Of a stretch of 64,000 nucleotides of DNA, positions 32,937-44,974 are shown piece after piece. Numbering within the stretch: position 1 is the stretch's first letter; each line of letters starts with the position of its first letter. The translations under genes were made by a program, and so were the position numbers. The DNA is from Siphonodentalium dalli (taxonomy: Eukaryota; Mollusca; Scaphopoda; Gadilida; Siphonodentaliidae), in contig CP136069.1 in assembly GCA_032622095.1 (NCBI GenBank), forward strand, positions 37,298,194-37,362,193, read 5' to 3'. The notes beneath the pieces are model-generated. The model did not search any database. It was not told where the DNA came from and was given only the letters and a program-made list of their open reading frames with translations.

Positions 32937-33592
32937 CCAAACATTTTGAAAGCTCAAAATTTGGGCACTTTGGAGATATTTATGATCAAATTCGAGCATT
33001 TTTTGGGCAAATTGAATGGTATTTCAGGGCGAAATTACAGTATTTTTCACATATCTGAGTGAATATACATATTTAATTTAAATCAATTTAGTTAATATGT
33101 CTGTGTATAATACAAGGTATATTCTACAAAAACTGTGACAACCATGAATATATTATGTAAAGAAATTTGGGCACAACATCTCAGCCCCCCACCCCCAAAA
33201 TATTTGGGTACCTGTAAGGCTATGACTGATTGTTCCAAGAAAATAAATGTTCCCAACCTCTGCTACAATACTCCAATAATATTATCAACAGCTATCTGTT
33301 AACCTCACACATTGACTCTACCATATCTAAATTGTTTATCTATATTAAATACATATATCCAGGGCTCAAGACCCATTTTGACAGAAGCTTTTTACGTTCT
33401 GTTTAGATTCTCAGAGTACATGTATAGACAGATAGAAAAAGTTTTTGGAACGAGAATTGCTATCTCACAGACACTATTTTATTTTATATTAAATTTCCTA
33501 TCCATTTATTTTGTGCTGTATCGATGTTTAGAGAGACAACAGACTGTAATTAATTAATTTTTCATTACATTTCATTTTACTACATATATATA
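32937..33592. other. No recognised feature
   Basis: AT-rich intron sequence. Confidence 0.5.
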
Positions 33593-33696
33593 CAGTAATG
33601 CTCTAATTAATCGACTCCTTAACCACAGCATAATTCCCATAAAAGTTACCCATAATTCTGCTGTGGTTAAGGAGTCGATTAATTAGAGCATTACTG
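33593..33696. mobile_element. TA-MITE copy, minimal form
   Basis: TA flanks, ends CAGTAATGCTC and GAGCATTACTG, arms of about 45 bp with the whole central region removed. Confidence 0.9.
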
Positions 33697-34100
33697 TAAA
33701 TATTAAATTATATTATGACAACCAACACGGCAGTTTTAAAATAAACAAATTTATCATTAGTTATCCAATTGAAAAAAATATTTCAAATGAAAAATGATCA
33801 TTTATTGTCGAAAGATTAATACTCATGTACTACCGGTAGCTAGCTGTTCCCATTTTTCAGGTAAAGCATGAGATTTCTATTATTTCTAAGTACTTGTAAA
33901 CAATTTTAGCATCTGAGCATTCATCCAATGCATGGTGAATACAGTAACTTGGACCACAAATATATCAACATTCTGGACTTCAAATTTACAAACTGAGTAG
34001 ACATGCTAATAAATATATTTCGGTGAGTTTAATATTCCTAGTAACATATTGATAATTCCTAATTAGAAGTACACTTAACTTCTGTATCATAGCTGTACTT
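33697..34100. other. No recognised feature
   Basis: AT-rich intron sequence. Confidence 0.5.
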
Positions 34101-34953
34101 AGATCATGCCATGAATCTCTACTCTGGCTAACGCTCATAGAGTCAAGAGATCATATTCCACCAGTTCAAAACCAGGTAACTTTTTGAATTTTTGACAGGG
34201 AACCTTATAAAGTCAAAAAATAACACGGGGAATATATTTCTTTGTTAACCCTTTACCCAACAAAATGGCCAAAACCGGCCGAATAAAGCTTCAACAGCCC
34301 TAAAATATCTTCGGTCTGTCTCAATAGAACCATACAAATATGGATATCATTGGAACCGGCTCCTTGACCACATTGTGATAGTTACAGTTATGCCCTGTGC
34401 CAATGCATTCTCTTATATATGCGAGTCGACCATAGGTCGCCTCACATATATAAGAGAATGCATTGGCCTAAAAAAAATCTTTTTTTAACACTTTTTACCA
34501 TTTTTTCTTACATTCTTTAACAATTTTATAATTTTTAATGTGTTAAGCCAATGCATTCTCTTATATATGCGAGGCGACCTATGGTCGACTCGCATATATA
34601 AGAGAATGCATTGGCACAGGGCCGTTCTGTTGGGTAAAGGGTTAATACCTGCTGCTTCTGGTTTCTTAATAGTTTATTTATCAGTAGGCAAAAAATCTAG
34701 CTCAAGATTAGATCAGTTAAGTGACTTTGTGGGCGATTTTAAGTTGTGTCACTTTATTAATACAATCATGAAATTTCTCCAGTGTATTTAATCTCAATGT
34801 TTTATGCGATACCAGCTCACTAAAGTCAGTAAAAAGCATGCAATTTCACGCTGGGACCACCCCATAATTTCAAGTAGATTATCAAGGAACAAATATAAAC
34901 AAAGAAATATATTCCTTGCCGTGTTTGTTCAATGTTATAAAGTTCCCTGTCAG
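34101..34953. repeat. PAL-J element carrying a nested TTAA-3 element
   Basis: Left arm AGATCATGCCATGAATCTCT to GGGGAATATATTTCTTTG, then TTAA with a TTAA-3 copy. The inverse right arm ends AAGTTCCCTGTCA near 34953. Confidence 0.75.
34245..34645 (+). mobile_element. TTAA-3 element, complete, double hairpin
   Basis: TTAA flanks, CCCTTTACCCAACAAAATGG left, TCTGTTGGGTAAAGGG right, two hairpins and a TTACATTCTTTAACAATTTT spacer. Inserted in a PAL-J arm. Confidence 0.93.
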
Positions 34954-35216
34954 GAGTCAGAACTGTAGCTGAGGGAGCAGCCTGGATAAAATACAACATA
35001 ATGACAATAATGTCCTGGTATCTTGGGGGTTGGGGGCTTTCTTTTAGTATGTTTTAAATATACATGAAATATATAGTCTCCGATATGACAAAAATTGCCT
35101 CTATCCGTACTGGAATTTTATAGCGTTAATTCGATGATCATCAGCAAATGATAAATGAACAGAATCACAATTAGTAACAAGCTACGATTACAGGGAGAAG
35201 AAACAAAGGTCGAAGT
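34954..35216. other. No recognised feature
   Basis: Intron sequence before the large minisatellite. Confidence 0.5.
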
Positions 35217-37756
35217 TCAATTTATACCCCCAACATCACACTTCTATGATCCAATAAGTACTATACCCCCCAACATCACACTTCTATGATCCAATAAGTA
35301 TTATACCCCCCCAACATCACACTTCTATGATCCAATAAGTATTATACCACCCAACATCACACTTCTATGACCCAACATCACACTTCTATGATCCAATAAG
35401 TATTATACCCCCCAACATCACACTTCTATGACCCAATAAGTATTATACCCCCCAACATCACACTTCTATGATCCAATAAGTATTATACCCCCCAACATCA
35501 CACTTCTATGATCCAATAAGTATTATACCCCCCCAACATCACACTTCTATGATCCAATAAGTATTATACCCCCCAACATCACACTTCTATGATCCAATAA
35601 GTATTATACCCCCCAACATCACACTTCTATGATCCAATAAGTATTATACCCCCCAACATCACACTTCTATGATCCAATAAGTATTATACCCCCCAACATC
35701 ACACTTCTATGATACAATAAGTATTATACCCCCCAACATCACACTTCTATGATCCAATAAGTATTATACCCCCCAACATCACACTTCTATGATCCAATAA
35801 GTATTATACCCCCCAACATCACACTTCTATGATCCAATAAGTATTATACCCCCCCCCCCCCCCCCAACATCACACTTCTATGATCCAATAAGTATTATAC
35901 CCCCCAACATCACACTTCTATGACCCAACATCACACTTCTATGATCCAATAAGTATTATACCCCCCAACATCACACTTCTATGACCCAACATCACACTTC
36001 TATGATCCAATAAGTATTATACCCCCCAACATCACACTTCTATGATCCAATAAGTGTTATACCCCCCCAACATCACACTTCTATGATCCAATAAGTATTA
36101 TACCCCCCCCCCCCCATCACACTTCTATGATCCAATAAGTATTATACCCCCCCCCCCCCCCCCAACATCACACTTCTATGATCCAATAAGTATTATACCC
36201 CCCAACATCACACTTCTATGACCCAACATCACACTTCTATGATCCAATAAGTATTATACCCCCCAACATCACACTTCTATGACCCAACATCACACTTCTA
36301 TGATCCAATAAGTATTATACCCCCCAACATCACACTTCTATGACCCAACATCACACTTCTATGATCCAATAAGTATTATACCCCCCAACATCACACTTCT
36401 ATGATCCAATAAGTATTATACCCCCCAACATCACACTTCTATGATCCAATAAGTATTATACCCCCCAACATCACACTTCTATGACCCAATAAGTATTATA
36501 CCACCCAACATCACACTTCTATGACCCAACATCACACTTCTATGATCCAATAAGTATTATACCCCCCAACATCACACTTCTATGATCCAATAAGTATTAT
36601 ACCCCCCAACATCACACTTCTATGATCCAATAAGTATTATACCCCCCAACATAACACTTCTATGATCCAATAAGTATTATACCACCCAACATCACACTTC
36701 TATGACCCAATAAGTATTATACCCCCCAACATCATACTTCTATGACCCAATAAGTATTATACCACCCAACATCACACTTCTATGATCCAATAAGTATTAT
36801 ACCCCCCAACATCACACTTCTAGGATACAATAAGTATTATACCCCCCACCATCACACTTCTATGATCCAATAAGTATTATACCCCCCAACATCACACTTC
36901 TATGATCCAATAAGTATTATACCCCCCAACATCACACTTCTATGATCCAATAAGTATTATACCACCCAACATCACACTTCTATGATCCAATAAGTTTTAT
37001 ACCCCCAACATCACACTTCTATGATCCAATAAGTATTATACCACCCAACATCACACTTCTATGATCCAATAAGTATTATACCCCCCAACATCACACTTCT
37101 ATGACCCAACATCACACTTATATGATCCAATAAGTATTATATACCCCCCAACATCACACTTCTATGACCCAATAAGTATTATACCACCCAACATCACACT
37201 TCTATGACCCAACATCACACTTCTATGAACCAATAAGTATTATACCCCCCAACATCACACTTCTATGACCCAATAAGTATTATACCCCCCAACATCACAC
37301 TTCTATGACCCAACATCACACTTCTATGATCCAATAAGTATTATACCCCCCAACATCACACTTCTATGACCCAATAAGTATTATACCCCCCAACATCACA
37401 CTTCTATGATCCAATAAGTATTATACCCCCCAACATCACACTTCTATGATCCAATAAGTATTATACCCCCCAACATCACACTTCTATGATCCAATAAGTA
37501 TTATACCCCCCAACATCACACTTCTATGACCCAACATCACACTTCTATGATCCAATAAGTATTATACCCCCCAACATCACACTTCTATGACCCAATAAGT
37601 ATTATACCCCCCAACATCACACTTCTATGATCCAATAAGTATTATACCCCCCAACATCACACTTCTATGATCCAATAAGTATTATACCCCCCAACATCAC
37701 ACTTCTATGATCCAATAAGTATTATGCAACATCACACTTCTATGATCCAATAAGTA
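35217..37756. repeat. Large minisatellite, 40-bp unit
   Basis: About 2.5 kb, roughly 60 units of CCCCCAACATCACACTTCTA followed by TGATCCAATAAGTATTATAC. Variants: ACCC for ATCC, CACCCAAC for CCCCCAAC, and expanded C runs near 35850, 36105 and 36148. A half unit of about 21 bp (CCCAACATCACACTTCTATGA) recurs at intervals, giving alternating 40 and 61-bp steps. It has no coding potential and lies in the KIF13 intron. Confidence 0.97.
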
Positions 37757-37841
37757 ATAATCAGAGCCCATTTATAAAACCATTATGAGTCATGAGTTAT
37801 GTGTAGAGATTCATAGCATCACTATAATCAGTAAATATACT

Positions 37842-38195
37842 TTAACCCTTTACCCAACAAACCGGCCAAAACCGGCCAAATAAAGCTTCAACAGCCTAAA
37901 ATATCTTCGGTCTGTCTCAATAGAACCATACAAATATGGATATCATTGGAACCGGCTCCTTGACCACATTGTGATAGTTACAGTTATGCCATGTGCCAAT
38001 GCATTCTCTTATATATGCGAGTCGACCATAGGTCGCCTCGCATATATAAGAGAATGCATTGGCCTAAAATATTTTTTATAATTTTTAATGTGTTAAGCCA
38101 ATGCATTCTCTTATATATGCGAGGCGACCTATGGTCGACTCGCATATATAAGAGAATGCATTGGCACAGGGCCCTTCTGTTGGGTAAAGGGTTAA
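37842..38195 (+). mobile_element. TTAA-3 element, shortened spacer
   Basis: TTAA flanks, canonical ends, two intact hairpins; spacer about 45 bp. Confidence 0.92.
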
Positions 38196-38387
38196 ATATA
38201 CATATGTATACATGTATATTTATGCTTTATCAATGCCAAACACAAACCAGTATCATTACTACCAAGACCCACACCGTGCATGAAACAAGCAACATCACTT
38301 TCAAAACAACTATGTTACATCAATACAGTGGATACGGTCATCACAGTCTGGGCTAGACGATGATGGCATCTCAGACTTGCTTGTGAG

Positions 38388-39006
38388 ACCTGACTTTAGT
38401 TTGTCTGTCATTTGCAGAATGAGGTCCTCAGAGGGTGAATTTAAGTGATGCTATCCCGCTACTAAATTCACCCTCTGGGGACCTAATTCTGCTTAGGCCT
38501 CATCTTCGCTGGAAAGTTTCTTTATTATCAATTTATTATATTGGGAACTTCAATCTGAGTGTATAATTGTCTCCCATAGCATATATGAGGCGATGCAGAA
38601 TGAGGTCCCGAGAGGGTGAATTTAAGTGATGCTATCCCGCTACTAAATTCACCCTCTGGGGACCTCATTCTGCTTAGGCCTCATCTTTGCTGGAAAGTTT
38701 CTTTATTATCAAATTTCTATAGAAACTTCTTCACATAGGTTCTATTTCTATTTTAGTTTCTCTATATCACCTAATTGGCAGACCACACATTACATAACCG
38801 AGGTTCCCAATGGGTGTACATCACAATATTCACCATTTGGGAACTTCAATCTGAGTGTATGTCTCCCATAGCATATGAGGCGATGCAGATTGAGGTCCCC
38901 AGAGGGTGAATTTGGTGATGTTAGCATGCCATGCGGGATAGCATCACTAAATTCACCCTCTGGGGGCCTCATTCTGCAAATGACAGGCACACTAAACTCA
39001 GGCTTG
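38388..39006. repeat. PAL-A repeat, three-block copy
   Basis: Blocks at about 38415-38495, 38598-38680 and 38893-38985. The first two are near-identical including the deletion GCTATCCCGCTACTAAATTC, so one block was duplicated after that deletion. The right end is CTAAACTCAGGCTTG. Confidence 0.88.
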
Positions 39007-39049
39007 AAGAGGTCTAACAAGTCGCCCTCGAGGCTTGTCCCCGAGTCGG

Positions 39050-39113
39050 AACGAGGTTTTGTACTGGTGGAATATGATCTCTACGGGAGTTAGCCAGAGT
39101 AGAGATTCATGGA
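39050..39113. repeat. PAL-J right-end fragment
   Basis: GGTTTTGTACTGGTGGAATA to AGTAGAGATTCATGGAATTA. Confidence 0.7.
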
Positions 39114-39378
39114 ATTATCAAACGCACACTCAGACCTTCCCAGGAAACAATCCAGACATTAAGTATCTATTGATAGCTTGTCTGTAAGTCTCTCCAGGAA
39201 GTAACATTACATTCTACTATAGAAATTAATACCATTTACTCAAGTACCTAATAATAGATAATCATAGGTCTTTCTTCCAATTAGCATTACAAGTCCAAGT
39301 GTAAGAATCAATTGTTACGATGGCCTACAGGGCCAGACACAGAGACAGTCATGTTAGAAAGGTCAAATGTTCCTGGTA

Positions 39379-39698
39379 CAGTAATGCTCTAAGTAATCGA
39401 CTCTTTAACCACAGCAGAATTATGGGTAACTTTTCAGGATTTAGTCGGAAATATGGCTTGTTGCCATTCATCGGAAAGCTCTCTCCTAACCACATCAGAA
39501 TTATGGGTAACTTTTCAGGATTTAGTCGGAAATATGGTTTGTTGCCATTCATCGGAAATATGGCTTGTTGCCATTCATCGGAAAGCTCTCGGAGAGAGCT
39601 TTCCGATGAATGGCAACAAGCCATATTTCCGACTAAATCCTGAAAAGTTACCCATAATTCTGCTGTGGTTAAAGAGTCGATTATTTAGAGCATTACTG
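39379..39698. mobile_element. TA-MITE copy with internal re-duplication
   Basis: TA flanks and canonical ends. The left arm repeats: ACCACAGCAGAATTATGGGT and ACCACATCAGAATTATGGGT, and TTGCCATTCATCGGAAA occurs three times before the centre. The right arm is single. Confidence 0.9.
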
Positions 39699-39760
39699 TA
39701 TATAACAATACCAGACTGATCGAGCGAGATCTCAGGTACAGGTCATTTCATGATTAGGAA

Positions 39761-40018
39761 CAAATCTGAGTTTAGTGTGCCTGTCATTTGCAGAAAGAGG
39801 TCGTCAGAGGGTGAATTTAGTGACGCTATCCCACATATTGGGCTAGCATCACCTCATTCTGCATGGCCTCATCTGCTACGGGAGACACAGACTGATATTG
39901 AAGTTCCCAAATGGTAAATATTGTGATGTACACCCATTGGTAGGCTCGCACATATAAGAGAATGCATAGGCACAAGGTTTTCGCAAAATTTCAGAAAGCT
40001 CCGATCATGGAAAGGTTA
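39761..40018. repeat. PAL-A / TTAA-1 chimera
   Basis: A PAL-A left part (CTGAGTTTAGTGTGCCTGTC to GTACACCCATTGG) switches at about 39950 to a TTAA-1 right end (CACATATAAGAGAATGCATA, AGCTCCGATCATGGAAAGG). Confidence 0.75.
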
Positions 40019-40134
40019 GACAAAATTTTGAGTTAATTCTCTCATATTGGCACCTAAACCCTCCATTTCCAATTATTTGAAAAAATTGATAGAGTATAAG
40101 CTACATGCAATATTATGACTGAGTATGTCTATAC

Positions 40135-40472
40135 ACGACTGAATTTAGTGTGTCTGACATCACCAAATTCACCCTCTGGGGACCTCATTCTGCTTAGGCC
40201 TCATCTTCTGGGAAGTATATATAGTTTCAAATTAAAATTTAGTTTTTAGTTACTTTTTTCCTTCTGTTCAGTTTCTATATCCCCTAATTTGCAGAAGATA
40301 AAATGCACAACTTCAATCTGATTCCAGGTCTCCCATAACAGTTGATGCCAAAGCAGAATGAGGTCCCTAGAGGGTGAATTTGGTGATGCTAGCCCGCTGT
40401 GTGGGATAGTGTCACTAAATTCACCCTCCGTGGCCCACATTCTGCATATGTCAGACACTCTAAATTCAGGCT
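40135..40472. repeat. PAL-A repeat, two-block copy
   Basis: GACTGAATTTAGTGTGTCTG at left, CACTCTAAATTCAGGCTTA at right; the first block lacks its left half. Confidence 0.85.
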
Positions 40473-40484
40473 TAATTGTCTATA

Positions 40485-40605
40485 CAGTAATGCCCTCCCC
40501 GAGAGCTTTCCGATGAATGGCAACAAGCCATATTTCCGACTAAATCCTGAAAAGTTACCCATAATTCTGCTGTGGTTAAGGGGTCAATTACTTAGGGCAT
40601 TACTG
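40485..40605. mobile_element. TA-MITE copy, left arm deleted
   Basis: CAGTAATGCCC is followed almost at once by the centre CCCCGAGAGC and the complete right arm; TA flanks kept. Confidence 0.88.
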
Positions 40606-41221
40606 TATAAAATGTACATCAATTAGAATTCAAAAATCAAACTTCCGTATATAAATGCAAATCTAGTGATGATATGTGAATAATACCCACTATTAACTAT
40701 CTCATGTATTGTCTCATATGAGCCATCAATCACATATCTAACTCATCATTGAACAGGTACGTCATTCTCACCTGCCAAACACTGACGAGCATCAGGTAAA
40801 ACAGGTAAGACATTGTATTGTACAATGATTCATTTAACCTCATATATATTATCCCCTCAGGGCCTCATTCCTTAAAACAATCCAGAACAGAACAACACTT
40901 TCACATATCATCTTTTAATAAAGATCTATATCATTATTGAGCTCAGAAAATTACTTTTTGAAATCACCAAATGACATAGCTTTGATGCTGGGATTTTATA
41001 TTAGATATATTAGACTGATCAGCACAGGAGAACTCAAATATGGAATATTTCACACTTTGAGGTTATAATCTGTTCTGAGGAAGTATACTTTACTAACTTT
41101 GTTCTCAAAAATAGTTGAGAAAGACGGAGGACAGAGAAAACATAAAATACGACAAATACGGTTTTCATTGGTCAAAAAGGACTCATACACAGAATACATT
41201 TATCACATCAAGGCTACGAAA
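40606..41221. other. Upstream region and 5' UTR candidate of the nested gene
   Basis: No repeat recognised. The frame of exon 1 is open back to about 41099 without another ATG. No clear TATA or initiator could be assigned. Confidence 0.4.
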
Positions 41222-41435
41222 ATGAGGACTAGTTTGAATATTATCCATTGGATATCTGTGATTCTGACGCTTGTTTGTTTGTTGGAGACTGCTCACAGCG
41301 AAGACGACTTCGGAACGGGTTCTAGTTTGAGGCGGATAAAACGACAGACTCTCAAGGAATTCATTGATCGTGTAAAGAAAGCCAATGCTGTTAGTACAAC
41401 AAAGGCTCCAACGGCAACAACCACCAGAAAGAAAG
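41222..41435 (+). CDS. Nested gene exon 1: signal peptide and furin-type propeptide site
   Basis: The ATG at 41222 has A at -3 and is the first Met of an open frame. Residues 1-26 form a signal peptide (basic start, hydrophobic ISVILTLVCLL, cleavage likely after AHS). An acidic, Gly/Ser-rich segment follows, then RRIKR at 37-41, a furin-type R-x-K-R site, then QTLKEFIDRVKKANAV and a Thr-rich tail (TTKAPTATTTRKK). The donor is AAAG/GTACCT, phase 1. The first base of the split codon (G) joins TC of the 42988 exon to give Val, keeping frame. It would equally join CT of the 52099 exon to give Ala. I do not recognise the family. It lies in the large KIF13 intron on the opposite strand; two TTAA-1 copies and a TA-MITE fill its intron. 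Confidence 0.75.
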
Positions 41436-41557
41436 GTACCTTACTCCTATTAAAATTTGCACAGCAAATTTTTCGCAGGTATGAATTCGCACACTGTGAT
41501 GGGCGAATTCAAAGCTGATTAAATTATTTTCTTAAAAGTCTTGTATCTGATTACAAC

Positions 41558-41812
41558 TTAACACTTCCATTACGGGAGCTTCGCTGGTGCAGCATTAAAG
41601 ATCATGAGCCAGTGCTTTCTCTTATATATGCGAGTCTCCCATAGGGACCCTCACATATATAAGGGAATGCACTAGCTTACAAGGTCAAGGTAAATATTGT
41701 TAGGCCAATGTATTCTCTTATACATCTATATGCGAGGCTCCCTATATAACAGAATGCATAGGCACAGGGTTTTTTGCTAAATTTCATGAAGCTGCAGTCA
41801 TGGAAGGGTGAA
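41558..41812. mobile_element. TTAA-1 element in the nested gene's intron
   Basis: TTAA then CACTTCCATTACGGGAGC; two hairpins, the second with a damaged tip; right end AGCTGCAGTCATGGAAGGG. Confidence 0.8.
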
Positions 41813-41880
41813 GACCATAAAAATTTACATCAAGAAGAACATAACTGCATCATGATTTTGTAAGATGGGTGTAAGATGTA

Positions 41881-41972
41881 CAGTAATGCCCTAAATAATC
41901 GACTCCTTAACCACAGCAGAATTACCCATAATTCTGATGTGGTTAAGGAGTCGATTATTTAAAGCATTACTG
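41881..41972. mobile_element. TA-MITE copy, minimal form, in the nested gene's intron
   Basis: Ends CAGTAATGCCC / AAAGCATTACTG with TA flanks; the arms meet at AGAATTACCCATAATTCTG. Confidence 0.9.
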
Positions 41973-42701
41973 TAACTGCATCATCATTTTGTTAAAATGG
42001 GTGTATAACTGAACTCATTTGGAATGAGAAATTCCATCTTATTTGATATTAAACTTCATCCATTTATTTCATATTGTTTTAATGTTTTAGACAAATATTT
42101 TGTTATTTTCAGCAGAATAAGGCAAATGTTTGTGTTATATTAGATTTTGTATGTTGTCGTTGTTGTAATTGGAGGTCTGGAACCCTGAACACATCTTTCA
42201 TTTACAATTTTTATCAGATGATAATTCCTCAACTTGAGATACCATGAGGTTAAAATACCATATTTATTACATGTATATGCATAAATATTATTATTATACA
42301 CAATTTTCTTTTGATGTTGGGATGAAAATGCAGAGGAAAATATACAAATCACCCATATTCGAAGAAAAATGTACACTTCACTCATAGTCAATGGATTAGA
42401 AAGTATTCCATCATCTCAATAGTTCCAACACAGGTCCAATGGACACTAAAATTTAAAAGTTGAACAATAACACAGATAGGATGCAGATACTAAAAATAGC
42501 CAAACAGTCCATATTGGTATGATACTTGTAGAATAATCAGCAACTCTATGGTTCCCTAGGATAATTTATAGATGTGACATCACATTTAAGTCAATTTGGA
42601 AAGCAGGAAAAAAATGAAACGAAAAGTGGGGTGCATACGAGTTTTGGACATGGAAACAAACATAAACAATTGCGAACAACTTTATGAACTGAATGACTTT
42701 A
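41973..42701. other. Nested gene intron, no recognised feature
   Basis: AT-rich DNA between the TA-MITE and the second TTAA-1 copy. Confidence 0.5.
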
Positions 42702-42948
42702 TTAACCTTTCCATGACTAGAAATTTGGAAAAAACTCTGTGCCAATGCATTCTCCTATATATGCAAGTCGCCGATAGGGAGCCTCGAATATATAAGAGAA
42801 GACATTGCCATAATAATATTTACCTTGATATTGTAAGCCAGTGCATTATCTTATATATGCGAGGCTCCCAGCTGGAAACTTAATATAAGAGAATGCACTG
42901 GCACAGCAATAGATATATAATGCTGCACCAGCACTGTGAAAGGTTTAA
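42702..42948. mobile_element. TTAA-1 element ending 40 bp before exon 2
   Basis: Left TTAACCTTTCCATGACTAG, right CACTGTGAAAGGTTTAA, two hairpins with partly decayed tips. It lies directly upstream of the acceptor at 42987. Confidence 0.82.
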
Positions 42949-42987
42949 TTAATAATTAATAACAAATGAAAAACTTTCTTTTTCCAG

Positions 42988-44297
42988 TCCAAACTCTCCC
43001 GGGGGGAATCCAAGACGGTGGATTAAAGGATGGAAGAAAGGAAAATAAGACGGATCCGTGGGTGACAAACTTAAAACCTCACAACATCGCTGATATACCA
43101 GGCGATCTGTTCATGAAGAAGGAATATGATCTGAATAAGCAAGTTGGTTACCAATATATCGGAAGCCATATACCACAAAATGGTCGAAATCCGCTACTCG
43201 CGGAGATAGCGGCAAGATATCCAGGCGTCGAAGCTGATGAATTCGAAGGTGGATATAACCCACAAATGGTTCCGGATGGAAATGGAACGTACCCAGTTCA
43301 GTTCAGGGGTGAAATGGAATTTGAGAATGAGATGGAGAATGAAGGACCGATTTTCAATGCCAAAGGAGAACTCATTCAAGGTCAGCCTGGCATTCCGGAA
43401 TTAGGCGGGATGAATCCATATGGAGAAGGCATGGGAGGTTACCCCGGAATAAGTGTCAATTTAAAACCTCTTGATGTTTATAAAGGATTTGACCATGTGA
43501 AGTTCTCGGGTGCAGATATCTTCAACAGCAAAGTAAGTGCAAAAGTTCCTGACAAACCAAAAGACACGGTTTTAAATTCAAAAACAGGAACAGATATATT
43601 CGGCTCTCCATCTTCAAAAACAATTTCATCGAGCAGCAAAAATACTGGAAAGCCATCAGCGAGTAAGCAAATCGCGAGACCATCCGCGAGTAAGCAAACA
43701 GGTGAAAGACCGACACAAAGCAAAGCAACAGATGGGAGACCACTACATGGAACTGCAGCGAAACAGACAGGAGCGAAGCCAGAACAAGAAAGCACACCTA
43801 ATCAACAAGGTCTCCCAAACAGAGAAAATTCGGAAACATCTCGTAACAAAAATGTTCAAAAATCAACTCAAGTTTCAAAAGATATTGAAACAGAAACTGA
43901 GGAAATTGAGAATTCTAGGCCGACTAATGTTGTGCCGGCTGAACATGTAGGACCACATGCTAGCGCCGCATTTGGAATCGTACTCGGAGTGCTTCTCGCA
44001 ATGATTTTTGTGATTGCGCCAATTGTGTTTTGCCTTTATCATCGACAACAGAAAAAGATCGCGAAGGAGAATCAGAAGCCGACGCGATTTCTGAATGGGA
44101 ATATTGACAATGGAATCATGGAAGCGATGCTGATGAGCGAGATCGGTCGGGAAATGGCAACGGTGCAAAAGAAAGACAGTAGTGTGTATAGTGGAAAGGG
44201 TAAACAGAAAGCAAAACGGACATACTCGAGTGGCATGGCCACGCCCACTATGTCAGACTTTGAAGGAGGCCTTTACTCATCTGCCATGTTGCCATGA
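42988..44297 (+). CDS. Nested gene exon 2: ectodomain, membrane span and tail of an unknown type I protein
   Basis: After cttttttccag-type acceptor sequence the frame runs from Val72 to a stop at 44297, giving a predicted 507-residue protein with exon 1. The ectodomain starts TLPGGIQDGG and has a Gly/Pro/Asn-rich part with N-glycosylation sites at about N91 (NKT) and N170 (NGT). A Ser/Thr/Lys-rich low-complexity stalk with repeated SASKQ-type motifs occupies roughly residues 255-385. A membrane span follows at about 397-423 (FGIVLGVLLAMIFVIAPIVF), then a cytoplasmic tail of about 83 residues, rich in Lys and Ser and ending YSSAMLP. No Cys-rich or known domain is seen in the ectodomain. The length, intact frame and matched phase argue for a real gene. 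No AATAAA is seen close to the stop; a PAL-A block begins about 80 bp downstream. Confidence 0.8.
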
Positions 44298-44375
44298 TAA
44301 CATTTATATTCTTTGTAATCAAACAAGTAAAAAATATTATTATCATTTCATCGAATGCTTATATAACCACCATTT

Positions 44376-44542
44376 CGGAACTTCAATCAGAGTCTATGTC
44401 TCCCATAGCATATATGAGTCCATGCAGAATGGGTCCCCAGAGGGTAAATTTAGTGATGCTAGCCTGCTATGTGGTACAGTCACCAAATTCACCCTCTGGG
44501 GACCTCATTCTGCAAATAACAGGCACACTAAACTCAGACTTG
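44376..44542. repeat. PAL-A right half, just after the nested gene
   Basis: One GGGTCCCCAGAGGGTAAATT block and its inverse, then AGGCACACTAAACTCAGACTTG. Confidence 0.85.
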
Positions 44543-44556
44543 CCTCCACCAAGGTA

Positions 44557-44768
44557 CAGTAATACCCTAAGTAATCTACCTCTTAACCAAAGCAGAATTA
44601 TGGGTAACTTTTCAGGATTTAGTAGGAAATATGGCTTGTTGCCATTCATCGGAAAGCTCTCGGGAGAGCTTTCCGATGAATGGAAACAAGCTATATTTCC
44701 GACTAAATCCTGAAAAGTAAACCATAATTCTGCTGTGTTTAAGGAGTCGATTAATTAGAGCATTACTG
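44557..44768. mobile_element. TA-MITE copy, full palindrome
   Basis: TA flanks, CAGTAATACCC and GAGCATTACTG ends, both arms complete. Confidence 0.92.
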
Positions 44769-44811
44769 TATATTAAATCAGGGTTGTGCCACTCTGCCTC
44801 TCTGTCAACAA

Positions 44812-44917
44812 TGAGAGCTTTCCGATGAATGGCAACAAGCCATATTTCAGACTAAATCATGAAAAGTTACCCATAATTCTGCTGTGGTTAAGGAGTCAAT
44901 TATTTAGGGCATTACTG
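44812..44917. mobile_element. TA-MITE right half
   Basis: Starts at the centre GAGAGCTTTCCGATGAATGG and runs to GGGCATTACTG before TA. Confidence 0.88.
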
Positions 44918-44974
44918 TACTTTTATAACTGAATGGGAGAATCAATGCAGTAAAGAAAGACTATGGCCCTAAAT

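Noticed and set aside
35217-37756. CRISPR-like array
   Set aside because: Units are contiguous 40-bp repeats without unique spacers, in a eukaryotic intron with no cas genes.
42966-42987. ATG at 42966 as start of the 443-codon frame
   Set aside because: The pyrimidine tract and AG at 42987 form an acceptor in the right phase for exon 1, which supplies the signal peptide; the upstream ATG lies in the intron.
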